Shown here: positions 1 to 7,462 of the stretch, in pieces | Layout: every line of letters begins with the position of its first letter | Numbering within the stretch: position 1 is the first letter of the stretch | Assembly: GCA_030017475.1 (NCBI GenBank) | Contig: JASEIO010000002.1 | Span: 63,303 to 95,740, forward strand | From: a bacterium | GTDB taxonomy: Bacteria; UBA9089; JASEIO01 | Direction: 5' to 3' | Length of the DNA stretch: 32,438 nt | Made by a program: the position numbers and the translations under genes | Notes under the pieces: model-generated | Seen by the model: the letters and a program-made list of their open reading frames with translations, nothing else | Told to the model about the DNA's origin: nothing | Database searches by the model: none

Positions 1-17
1 AAATTAAAGAGGAAGAG

Positions 18-1217
18 ATGAAATATGTGGTGTTAGTTGGAGATGGGATGGCTGATTATCCACTGAAAGAGTTGGATAATAGAACCCCTCTTCAGGTTGC
101 CAATACAGAAAATTTGGACTTTTTAGCAACGCATGGAATGATTGGACAGGTCAAAACTATTCCAGAGGGAATGCCAAAGGGTTCAGATGTAGCCATCCTT
201 TCTGTATTAGGTTATGATCCATGTAAGTGTTATACAGGACGTGGTCCTTTGGAGGCACACGCTTTAGGAATCAATTTGGCGGAGGACGAAATAGCCTTTA
301 GATGTAATCTTGTCACTGTAAAAGACGGGGTATTGGTTGATTACTCAGCAGGGCACATATCTACAGATGAGGCTAAAATACTAATTAAAGATTTAGATAA
401 TAAGGTCCAGGGTCTACGGTCTGCGGTCCACGGTCTAAGATTCTATCCAGGTGTTAGTTATAGACACATCTTTACAATTAATGGAGATTTTGAGGAGGTA
501 TCATGTACTCCACCCCATGATATAACTGGGAAGGAATTTAAAGGTTATCTACCAAATGGTATGGGAAGTGAAATATTACGGGAGATTATGGATAACTCCA
601 TTAAATTACTGGATAGACACGAAATTAACCAAAAAAGGGAATGGGAAGGGAAAAATCCAGCTAATATGGTCTGGCTTTGGGGACAAGGAAAGGCTCCACG
701 GCTCGAAACATTTAAACAAAAATTTGCGCTCGATGGAGCAGCCATTTCAGCAGTAGATTTAATAAAAGGAATTGCGAGTTTCGCTGGATTAGATAGTATC
801 TCGGTACCAGGGACAACTGGTTTTTATGATACAGATTATCTCGCAAAGGCAAGATATGCATTAGAAACAATAGATAGAAAAGATCTTGTTTTTGTTCATG
901 TAGAGGCGCCTGATGAAGCAGGACATATTGGGGATATTGAACTTAAAATTAAAACTATAGAGGATTTTGACAAAAAGGTAGTGGGAACCATATTAAATAA
1001 TATATCAGGTGATTATCGCGTTTTAGCTATGTCTGACCATCATACACCAATTGGTGTTAGAACCCATACCAGCGACCCAGTGCCATTTGTAATTTATGGA
1101 TTGGGAGTTAAACCGGATTCTGCAAAGTCATTTGATGAACCCCAGGCAAAAGGCAGTTCTACCTATTTATCTGAGGGACATAAGTTGATGGATCTATTTA
1201 TAAAAGGGAAATATTGA
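18..1217 (+). CDS. apgM: 2,3-bisphosphoglycerate-independent phosphoglycerate mutase, archaeal (ApgM) type
   Basis: Interconverts 3-phosphoglycerate and 2-phosphoglycerate in glycolysis/gluconeogenesis in the cytoplasm; member of the metal-dependent alkaline-phosphatase superfamily. Visible motifs: GDGMADYP at residues 8-15 (metal-binding Asp), the GMPKGSDVAILSVLGYDP segment at about 51-68 with the probable phosphorylated Ser56, HVEAPDEAGHIGD at about residue 295, and SDHH followed by RTHTSDPVPF near the C-terminus. The length of 399 residues is normal for ApgM. ATG start with an AGAGGAAGAG ribosome site just upstream. Residues around 129-141, just before the conserved RFYPGVSYRH segment, are encoded by a 7-bp tandem repeat and look like a small inserted loop. 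It precedes lysC by 34 bp and is probably co-transcribed. Family call is firm; the effect of the repeat-encoded loop is unknown. Confidence 0.95.
   Translation: MKYVVLVGDGMADYPLKELDNRTPLQVANTENLDFLATHGMIGQVKTIPEGMPKGSDVAILSVLGYDPCKCYTGRGPLEAHALGINLAEDEIAFRCNLVTVKDGVLVDYSAGHISTDEAKILIKDLDNKVQGLRSAVHGLRFYPGVSYRHIFTINGDFEEVSCTPPHDITGKEFKGYLPNGMGSEILREIMDNSIKLLDRHEINQKREWEGKNPANMVWLWGQGKAPRLETFKQKFALDGAAISAVDLIKGIASFAGLDSISVPGTTGFYDTDYLAKARYALETIDRKDLVFVHVEAPDEAGHIGDIELKIKTIEDFDKKVVGTILNNISGDYRVLAMSDHHTPIGVRTHTSDPVPFVIYGLGVKPDSAKSFDEPQAKGSSTYLSEGHKLMDLFIKGKY
404..438 (+). repeat. Five-unit heptanucleotide tandem repeat inside apgM
   Basis: Five back-to-back 7-bp units: GGTCCAG, GGTCTAC, GGTCTGC, GGTCCAC, GGTCTAA (consensus GGTCYRC). 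They encode about V-Q-G-L-R-S-A-V-H-G-L-R. The array sits immediately before the conserved RFYPGVSY segment, where the family normally has a short variable stretch. The core GTCTAC is shared with the array at 4111-4145. Confidence 0.85.
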
Positions 1218-1251
1218 TAGTAACTTTTAGGAAAAAAGCAGGAGTTGCGAG

Positions 1252-2490
1252 ATGAGTTTGATTGTTCAGAAATTTGGCGGGACCTCAGTAGCTAATCCAA
1301 ATCGGATAAAAGAGGTGGCCAAAAGGATAATTAGAACCCTGGAAAAGGGTTACGATGTAGTAGTAGTTGTATCTGCTGCGGGCGATACTACTGATAGATT
1401 GATTTCCCTTGCTTATGAAATAACCCCGTCCCCTGCAGAAAGAGAGATTGACATGTTAATATCAACTGGTGAACAAATATCCAGCGCCTTATTAGCTATG
1501 GCTATCGAAAGCTTGGGACACCCAGCTATTTCCTTTACTGGGTCACAAATTGAAATATTAACTGATGATACGCACACTAAAGCCAAGATTGTGGATATAA
1601 ATACAGAAAGGATTTGGAAGCACCTGCATCTTGGAAAAGTTGTGGTAGTGGCTGGTTTCCAGGGAATAAGTATTGATAAAGATATTACCACTTTAGGAAG
1701 AGGTGGTTCGGACTTAACAGCAGTAGCCTTAGCTCATGTTTTGAAGGCAAAGGTATGTGAAATCTATACAGATGTCCCAGGGGTCTACACAGCTAATCCA
1801 AAAATAGTCCAGGACGCAAGGAAGCTCGATTTTATATCATCCGAAGAGATGCTTGAATTGGCATCAAGCGGTGCAAAGGTTTTGCAGTCAAGATCAGTTG
1901 AACTTGCTAAAAAGTTTGGAGTCCTGATCCATGTTAGATCAAGTTTTACGGATGAGGAGGGAACAATGGTGAAAGAGAAGGTAAAAGGCATGGAAGAGGC
2001 TTTAGTAACAGGAATAGCAGAAGATATCGATCAGGCAAAGATAACTATCTTAGATGTACCTGATAGACCTGGCATTGCCGCAAAAGTTTTTGGTGAACTT
2101 GCTCGGGAATCTATAAATGTAGATATGATTATTCAGTCAGCACCTATTCGTGATAAGAATGATATCTCATTCACTATAGCTAAATCCGATTTAGAAAAGT
2201 CATTAAAAATTATGAATAAGGTAAAAGAGGAAGTGGGTGCAAAGGATGTTATCTCTGATAAGAATGTGGCAAAGGTATCTGTTGTTGGAGTGGGAATGAG
2301 GACCCATTCAGGGGTAGCAGCAAAGATGTTCTCTGCCTTGGCGAGTAAAGATATAAATATTGAGATGATTTCAACATCAGAGATTAAGATATCCTGTATC
2401 ATCAAGAAAGATAAAATGGAAGAGGCAGTAAAGATATTGCACGATACATTTGAATTGGGTAAGACATCCTATAAAGATAAGGATGTCTGA
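1252..2490 (+). CDS. lysC: Aspartate kinase
   Basis: Phosphorylates aspartate, the first step towards lysine, threonine and methionine (asd, the next enzyme, is at 25849-26865). The amino-acid kinase domain starts with VQKFGGTSVANPNRI at residues 5-19 and continues to about 245, with the GRGGSDLTAVALA motif near residue 150. Two ACT regulatory domains follow (about 265-330 and 345-405), where end-product amino acids normally bind. The length of 412 residues is typical of the monofunctional class. The ATG at 1252 has a CAGGAG ribosome site. The last codons and the stop lie inside a 9-bp inverted repeat (2462-2488). Feedback control by lysine/threonine is expected from the family but which effector acts is not visible. 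No lysine riboswitch fits in the 34 bp upstream. Confidence 0.96.
   Translation: MSLIVQKFGGTSVANPNRIKEVAKRIIRTLEKGYDVVVVVSAAGDTTDRLISLAYEITPSPAEREIDMLISTGEQISSALLAMAIESLGHPAISFTGSQIEILTDDTHTKAKIVDINTERIWKHLHLGKVVVVAGFQGISIDKDITTLGRGGSDLTAVALAHVLKAKVCEIYTDVPGVYTANPKIVQDARKLDFISSEEMLELASSGAKVLQSRSVELAKKFGVLIHVRSSFTDEEGTMVKEKVKGMEEALVTGIAEDIDQAKITILDVPDRPGIAAKVFGELARESINVDMIIQSAPIRDKNDISFTIAKSDLEKSLKIMNKVKEEVGAKDVISDKNVAKVSVVGVGMRTHSGVAAKMFSALASKDINIEMISTSEIKISCIIKKDKMEEAVKILHDTFELGKTSYKDKDV
2462..2488. other. Inverted repeat at the 3' end of lysC
   Basis: Arms AGACATCCT and AGGATGTCT (9 bp, perfect) flank a 9-nt A/T-rich loop and overlap the last lysC codons. No T tract follows, so it is not a convincing intrinsic terminator. 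It could slow 3' exonucleases or attenuate read-through into yajC. Confidence 0.5.
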
Positions 2491-2511
2491 TTCTAAGATC
2501 TCTATAATCAG

Positions 2512-2529
2512 GTATAATAAGTATTATAC
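2512..2529. promoter_or_regulatory. AT-rich palindrome before the yajC ribosome site
   Basis: GTATAATA and TATTATAC form an 8-bp perfect inverted repeat around AG, ending three bases before the strong GGGGGAG ribosome site of yajC. It contains a TATAAT hexamer (2513-2518), but no good -35 box lies 17 bp upstream. It could be an operator or an mRNA hairpin; which of these is unknown. Confidence 0.35.
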
Positions 2530-2540
2530 AAGGGGGAGAT

Positions 2541-2861
2541 ATGATAGATATAGTGTATGCTATGGCTACCCAGCCCAGTGCCCAAAAGCCAAGTTTATTT
2601 TCTGCCTTTGTGCCAATCATTCTCATATTTTTGGTCTTCTTTTTCCTAGTTTCGCTTCCCCAAAGGAAGGAAAGAAAGGCAAGGAGGGAAATGCTTGCCA
2701 ATTTAAAGAAGAATGATAAGGTTATAACATCAGGTGGTATACATGGGGTGATAATGGAGGTTAAGGAAGAAACAGTAATCTTAAGAATAGCTAAAAACAC
2801 AGATGTAGAATTTTCTAAACAAGGAATCATAGGAGTAAAAAGCGAGAGCAACATAAGGTAG
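2541..2861 (+). CDS. yajC: Preprotein translocase accessory subunit YajC
   Basis: Small inner-membrane partner of SecDF in the Sec translocon. 106 residues: a short N-terminal periplasmic part rich in Gln/Ser/Pro, one membrane helix at about residues 21-41 (FSAFVPIILIFLVFFFLVSL), then the family signature P-Q-R-K-E-R-K-A-R and a cytoplasmic beta domain with LKKNDKVITSGGIHGVI at about 54-70. Start ATG at 2541 with GGGGGAG upstream. It lies upstream of secD-secF, as usual, but two other envelope-protein genes separate them here. Confidence 0.93.
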   Translation: MIDIVYAMATQPSAQKPSLFSAFVPIILIFLVFFFLVSLPQRKERKARREMLANLKKNDKVITSGGIHGVIMEVKEETVILRIAKNTDVEFSKQGIIGVKSESNIR

Positions 2862-2869
2862 AAAATGTA

Positions 2870-2898
2870 TTGACATAAATAGGTTTATAATAATTATT
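2870..2898 (+). promoter_or_regulatory. Possible sigma-70-type promoter ahead of the TPR gene
   Basis: A perfect TTGACA at 2870-2875 is followed at 17-19 bp by ATTATT/TATTAT in an extremely A/T-rich stretch. About 70 bp of leader precedes the TTG start at 2967. The spacing fits a housekeeping promoter for the TPR-secDF-relA segment. The exact -10 hexamer is ambiguous because of the local A/T richness. Confidence 0.45.
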
Positions 2899-2966
2899 AT
2901 AAAAGGCAGGGGCCAGAATCAGAGATCATATGATTAGGATTTATGGGTGCAGGGGGGGTGATTTGA

Positions 2967-4097
2967 TTGTTTAAAAAGGTGCTTATATCCTCCTTAGTAT
3001 CTTTATCTTTGACAATAAATCTATACGGTAAAGAGGGATCTTCTTATTTTAACGAGGGGTATCAGGCCTATTTTAAAAGAGATTTAGTTACAGCAATTAG
3101 TAAATTTCGAGAGGCAATTTCAAAAGACCCAAATGAACCTACCTATCATCTATATTTAGGAAAGGCTTATTATAAAAAAGAGATGTATGAAGATGCCTTA
3201 CCGGAATTTCTAAGTACAGTGAAACTTGACCCAAAAAATGCGGTAGGCTACTTATATTTAGGAAGAATCTATTATGAAAGTAAATCTTGGACCAAGGCCC
3301 TTGAAAATTTTAAAAAGTTGTTAGAATTAGAAAAGGATAACCTTGAAGCCCATTTAAAGGTTGGAGAAATTTTGATAAAGATTGGTCATATCGATGAAGC
3401 TATTTCTCAACTAAAGACTGCTTATGAGTTGGACAATAAAGACCCCTTTGTATCATTCTTCTTAGGACGGGCCTACTTAGAGAAAAGGGATTTTGCAATG
3501 TCCGTCTCCTGGTTTAATAATGCAATAACCTTGGAATCAAACAATCCTCTTTTCTATTATTGGAGGGGGAATGCAAATTTTGCATCAGCTGATTATAAAA
3601 ATCCATCTGATAAAGATTGGAAGTCACGTAATGATTATATGCAAGCAACTGAGCTTGGATTGAATACCCCCGAGGCACATTTTATGTATGGGAATACTCT
3701 ATTGAACAGGGCCTTTTATTATTTGACCTCTAATAGAAGGGAAGAAGGACTGGATCTATTAGAAACCTCAATCTTACGTTACAAGCGTGTTACGGAACTT
3801 TCGCCCACCGCCTCAAACGCATACAATAACTTAGGATTGGCCTATTATTATTTAGATAGATTAGATGAGGCAATCTCTTCCTATAAAAAGGCAATCGATT
3901 TAGAACCACTTGTAGCCTTTTTTCACGATAACTTAGGGGATGTCTATTTTAAAAAAGGAGAATATGAAGAGGCGGTAAAGGAATGGGAGTTGGTATTAGA
4001 ATTAGAACCCGATTACGAACATGTTTCGTATGGATACCTTCCATTTCCTCGTCCAGGTATTCTTGAAAAGATTAAGCAGGCTAAAAAAAGAAGATAA
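2967..4097 (+). CDS. Secreted tetratricopeptide-repeat protein
   Basis: Probable exported protein-protein interaction scaffold; no enzyme motif seen. Residues 1-21 form a signal peptide (FKK, then a Leu/Ser/Val-rich core). TPR units follow at roughly 34-aa spacing from residue 24 to about 360; clear examples are YHLYLGKAYYKKEMYEDALPEF near residue 65 and AYNNLGLAYYYLDRLDEAISSY near 285. A non-TPR-like insert lies at about 205-260. The start is TTG at 2967, chosen because a strong GGGGGGTGAT lies about 7 bp upstream and the signal peptide begins there. It is followed after 1 bp by the coiled-coil/HTH membrane protein and then secDF, so a role in export or envelope assembly is inferred from context only. 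Confidence 0.8.
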   Translation: MFKKVLISSLVSLSLTINLYGKEGSSYFNEGYQAYFKRDLVTAISKFREAISKDPNEPTYHLYLGKAYYKKEMYEDALPEFLSTVKLDPKNAVGYLYLGRIYYESKSWTKALENFKKLLELEKDNLEAHLKVGEILIKIGHIDEAISQLKTAYELDNKDPFVSFFLGRAYLEKRDFAMSVSWFNNAITLESNNPLFYYWRGNANFASADYKNPSDKDWKSRNDYMQATELGLNTPEAHFMYGNTLLNRAFYYLTSNRREEGLDLLETSILRYKRVTELSPTASNAYNNLGLAYYYLDRLDEAISSYKKAIDLEPLVAFFHDNLGDVYFKKGEYEEAVKEWELVLELEPDYEHVSYGYLPFPRPGILEKIKQAKKRR

Positions 4098-4098
4098 A

Positions 4099-5208
4099 AT
4101 GACGAAAGCGTGTTTACTGTTTACTGTCTACTGTTTACTGTTTACTGGATTTGGTTCTGCTGAAACGGATGAAGTATCAAGAGGGTATTTTGATAAGGAG
4201 AAACGCAACCTTTTTTCCTTAAGGAATGAAAAAAATGGATTCTGCCTTGTTTCTGAAAATAAGGAAGAGAATAAGGAAATAGAAATAGAGCCTACGCCTG
4301 TCGAGAAAAAGGTCGAAAAAAATGAGATTGCTCATTTACCCAAAAAGGAACCCATTTCTTTTAAGTCAAAAAAAGAGATAAAGGAGGACCTAACTATTCT
4401 GAAAAGTAAAATCTCGGTCTTAGCAAAAGAAAATAGGGATTTAAAAAGGATGTTCAAACAAATGGAGGAAAGGTTTGAATTGGGAAGTAAACCGGCTTCT
4501 TTAGAAAAAGAGAAGGTTCTAAAAAAGACATCTCCTACCTACTGGGAAATCTATAGGCTTTCCAAAAGAAAGGAATTAGTTCCAAGTGAAGAATCTGATC
4601 ATAAATTGTCATTCGAATCCACAAAAGAGGAGGTTTCCTTTCCTAATTTTCTTACCTCTACCAAAATCCCTGTAATCTATTCAAACTCGGCAGAGAAAAG
4701 CACCCTTGGTATCTTTGGAGTAATAAGTTTATTCCTAAATGGCTTATTTTTCTTAGGTTTTGTGTTTTCACTAAACCTATACTTAAAAAAGAGGAAGCTC
4801 TATCAAGATGAAGGAGATCCACTCATTTATAAATCTATTATTAGAACAGGGGTCAATGAATTAAGAAACACCTATAATCAGTTAATGGACGAGTTCGAAG
4901 AGAAGGTGAGAGAAGAGACGCTAAATATAAATAGAAAAGGTAGAAGATTGGAGGATATGATAGAGGAAATAGATAAAAGATTGAAAGAATTAGATCTAAT
5001 AACTAAATCAACCCTTCCCTCTTCCAAACCAAAAGGTCGGTTAATAGATGTATCCTCGGCTAAAGATTCTAAACCAGCATATTCTGCTTATAACCAAATA
5101 TATCGTTTATCAAATGAAGGTTTATCGATTGATGAAATCTCTAAAAGAACCAATATGGAAAAGGGGAAGATAAATCTGATCTTAGGGTTAAACAAAAGAA
5201 GTAGGTAA
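4099..5208 (+). CDS. Single-span membrane protein with periplasmic coiled coil and cytoplasmic DUF6115-like HTH tail
   Basis: Function unknown. From ATG 4099 (369 aa): residues 1-21 look like a signal peptide ending FGSA before Glu-Thr-Asp. Residues 22-195 are charged, Lys/Glu-rich with coiled-coil character. One membrane helix lies at about 200-228. Then comes a second coiled coil (about 255-300), and the C-terminal 38 residues (YRLSNEGLSIDEISKRTNM, then a GKINLIL segment) resemble the helix-turn-helix tail of DUF6115/DUF2802 proteins. The predicted topology is periplasmic N-part, cytoplasmic C-part. The start at 4099 was preferred to an upstream in-frame ATG because it gives the signal peptide and follows the TPR gene stop by 1 bp. 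The ribosome site is weak, so coupling to the TPR gene is likely. Its signal-peptide core is encoded by a heptamer repeat. Confidence 0.7.
   Translation: MTKACLLFTVYCLLFTGFGSAETDEVSRGYFDKEKRNLFSLRNEKNGFCLVSENKEENKEIEIEPTPVEKKVEKNEIAHLPKKEPISFKSKKEIKEDLTILKSKISVLAKENRDLKRMFKQMEERFELGSKPASLEKEKVLKKTSPTYWEIYRLSKRKELVPSEESDHKLSFESTKEEVSFPNFLTSTKIPVIYSNSAEKSTLGIFGVISLFLNGLFFLGFVFSLNLYLKKRKLYQDEGDPLIYKSIIRTGVNELRNTYNQLMDEFEEKVREETLNINRKGRRLEDMIEEIDKRLKELDLITKSTLPSSKPKGRLIDVSSAKDSKPAYSAYNQIYRLSNEGLSIDEISKRTNMEKGKINLILGLNKRSR
4111..4145 (+). repeat. Five-unit heptanucleotide repeat encoding a signal-peptide core
   Basis: Units TGTTTAC, TGTTTAC, TGTCTAC, TGTTTAC, TGTTTAC in direct succession (34 of 35 bases match the unit). 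They encode residues 5-16 of the downstream membrane protein, CLLFTVYCLLFT, the entire hydrophobic core of its signal peptide. The units share GTCTAC with the apgM array. Confidence 0.93.
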
Positions 5209-5244
5209 TTACTTAGCCCACGAGATAATACGAAGGGATTCTAA

Positions 5245-6591
5245 ATGAAGAAGAGGTTGACTTGGAAGTGTATATTATGCATATTTATACTGGGTGTAGC
5301 TCTTTATTCTATTTGCCCTTTAGATAAAAAGATAAACTTGGGGTTGGATCTGCAAGGTGGAATGCATTTAGTCTTAGAGGTTGATACCCAGAAATTGCAG
5401 GAAAAAGAAAGGCATGATGCAGTAGATAGGACATTAGAGGTTATAAGAAATAGAATCGACGAGTTTGGGATTGGAGAGGTTCCAATTCAAAAAGGAAAGG
5501 AGAATAGAATCATAATCCAACTACCAGGAATGAAGGAATTTGATCGGGCTCGCGATTTGATAAAAAGAACCGCTATGCTTGAATTTAAACTGGTAGATGA
5601 AGATGAAGAAAGGCTAAGAAAGGCATTAGATGGAGAAATAGAAGAGGGATATGAGCTTAAATATTTACCAGACAAAGGAGAAACACCAATCTTATTAAAA
5701 AGTGAACCTGAATTAACAGGAGTTTTTATAAAAGATGCTGATGTGGTAAGAAGTGAGAGGATTGAACATCCCTATCCGTATGTTAGCATAGAATTTAATC
5801 GTGAAGGTACAAAGAGGTTTGCTGAAATTACTAAGAAATACTTTGTAAAAAGGGATTCCCCCCTTAATCGAAGATTAGCTATTGTCTTAGATGGGAAGGT
5901 TAAATCCGCTCCAAGGATTAATGCTTGGATAACAGACGGCAAGGCAGTAATTGAAGGGGATTTTACCATACGAGAGGCCAAGGATCTAGCCATTGCCTTA
6001 CGGGCAGGTTCCTTACCATGTCCAGTAAATATAGTAGAAAATCGCACTGTGGGACCAACCTTAGGACAGGATTCCATAAATAAGGGTATCTTAGCCATAA
6101 TCGTTGGTACATTGGTTGTAGTCCTATTTATGGGCATTTGGTACAAACTTTCTGGTCTGATTGCTAATCTGGCCTTATTTCTTAACCTTATTTTAATCTT
6201 GGGATTATTGGCTATTTTAGGTAAAACCTCTGAAACTGCCTTTACTTTAACACTCCCTGGGATTGCAGGAATTGTCTTAACCATTGGGATATGTGTAGAT
6301 GCAAATGTAATCATCTTTGAACGGATAAAAGAAGAATTACGAGCTGGGAAAACTATAAGGACTGGAATCGCAGCAGGATATAGAAATGCCTTCCGGACAA
6401 TCTTAGATGCCAATGTAACCACATTGATCACAGCCTTAATCCTTTTCTATTGTGGTACTGGTCCCATCCGTGGGTTTGCAGTAACTTTATCATTCGGAAT
6501 CTTAACCTCTATGTTTACCAGTTTATTTGTCACAAGGCTGATTTTTGACCTAATCACCTTAAATCGAAAGGTAACCAAACTAAGTATATGA
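5245..6591 (+). CDS. secD: Protein translocase subunit SecD
   Basis: Large periplasmic-domain subunit of the SecDF complex, which uses proton flow to pull exported proteins across the inner membrane. N-terminal helix at about 8-25, then the D1 motif GLDLQGGMHLVLEVD (about 33-47). The P1 domain runs to about residue 270, including IRNRIDEFGIGEVPIQ near 67. Five further membrane helices follow, with the conserved GIVLTIGICVDANVIIFERIKEE segment at about 338-360. 448 residues is a normal length for the short SecD class. It overlaps secF by 4 bp (ATGA), so the two are translationally coupled. Confidence 0.96.
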   Translation: MKKRLTWKCILCIFILGVALYSICPLDKKINLGLDLQGGMHLVLEVDTQKLQEKERHDAVDRTLEVIRNRIDEFGIGEVPIQKGKENRIIIQLPGMKEFDRARDLIKRTAMLEFKLVDEDEERLRKALDGEIEEGYELKYLPDKGETPILLKSEPELTGVFIKDADVVRSERIEHPYPYVSIEFNREGTKRFAEITKKYFVKRDSPLNRRLAIVLDGKVKSAPRINAWITDGKAVIEGDFTIREAKDLAIALRAGSLPCPVNIVENRTVGPTLGQDSINKGILAIIVGTLVVVLFMGIWYKLSGLIANLALFLNLILILGLLAILGKTSETAFTLTLPGIAGIVLTIGICVDANVIIFERIKEELRAGKTIRTGIAAGYRNAFRTILDANVTTLITALILFYCGTGPIRGFAVTLSFGILTSMFTSLFVTRLIFDLITLNRKVTKLSI

Positions 6592-7460
6592 AAAAGGAAT
6601 TTGATTTTCTTGGAAAACGTAAGATTGCCTTTTTTTTATCTGGTGGCTTAATCATTATAGGGGTAATCTCTTTGATCTTAAAAGGTGGTCCAAATTATGG
6701 AATCGACTTTAGCGGAGGGGCATTAATACACTTAAAGTTTTCAGAAGAGATTAAGGTTTCCGATCTAAGCATGTTGAGATCGGTTTTAAGGGATATAAAA
6801 GATCTTCAAATACAAAGATCAGCGGAATTAGGTAAAGAGAAGACAGAGATTTATATTAGATTTAAGGCAGAGAAGGAGGAGGATTTGAAGCATGTTAAGG
6901 ATTTAATTATCAAAAGGTTTAGGAGGTTTACCGATTCAAGTGAAGAATGGGTTGGTCCATCAATCGGAAAAGAGCTAAAGAGATTGGCACTCCTTGCAAT
7001 TCTATTTGCCTTGGGAGGAATGATACTGTATATTTCCTGGCGATTTAAATTCAATTTTGCCGTGGCAGCTGTAGCTGCTCTAATCCATGATGTATTAATT
7101 GCTGTGGGAATCCTTTCTTTAATTGATAAGGAATTATCTATACCCATTATAGCCTCTTTATTAACCATTATTGGCTATTCCTTAAATGATACCATTGTAG
7201 TTTTTGATAGAATAAGGGAAAATTTAAGATTATTAGGAAGAAAAATGAATTATCTACAGATTTTAAATACATCGATAAATCAGACCTTGAATAGAACAAT
7301 AATCACCTCTTTAACCACTCTATTTGCAGTTTTAGCTCTATACATCTTTGGGGGAGGAGCAATTCATGATTTCTCCTTTGTCTTATTAATTGGTGTATTT
7401 GTAGGAACATATTCGAGTATCTTTGTAGCCACACCAATTCTATTTGCCTGGAAGAGGTAA
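6588..7460 (+). CDS. secF: Protein translocase subunit SecF
   Basis: Partner of SecD. 290 residues: first membrane helix at about 12-30, the GIDFSGGALIHLKF motif at about 38-51, a small periplasmic domain, and five more helices with IIGYSLNDTIVVFDRIREN at about 194-212, the hallmark of the SecF membrane core. Start overlaps the secD stop (ATGA at 6588-6591). Two bases separate its stop from the ATG of the RSH gene, with GAAGAGG at the secF 3' end acting as that gene's ribosome site. Confidence 0.96.
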   Translation: MKKEFDFLGKRKIAFFLSGGLIIIGVISLILKGGPNYGIDFSGGALIHLKFSEEIKVSDLSMLRSVLRDIKDLQIQRSAELGKEKTEIYIRFKAEKEEDLKHVKDLIIKRFRRFTDSSEEWVGPSIGKELKRLALLAILFALGGMILYISWRFKFNFAVAAVAALIHDVLIAVGILSLIDKELSIPIIASLLTIIGYSLNDTIVVFDRIRENLRLLGRKMNYLQILNTSINQTLNRTIITSLTTLFAVLALYIFGGGAIHDFSFVLLIGVFVGTYSSIFVATPILFAWKR

Positions 7461-7462
7461 AA

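Noticed and set aside
404-438. CRISPR-like repeats
   Set aside because: Units are 7 bp with no spacers; these are simple tandem repeats, and no cas gene is present.
1218-1251. Lysine riboswitch before lysC
   Set aside because: The gap to apgM is only 34 bp, too short for the aptamer.
2402-2854. 150-codon minus-strand frame across the end of lysC and yajC
   Set aside because: Antisense to two clear genes; composition is that of a shadow frame.
5772-6431. 219-codon minus-strand frame opposite secD
   Set aside because: It is the antisense of conserved SecD membrane segments, with no ribosome site and no recognisable domain.
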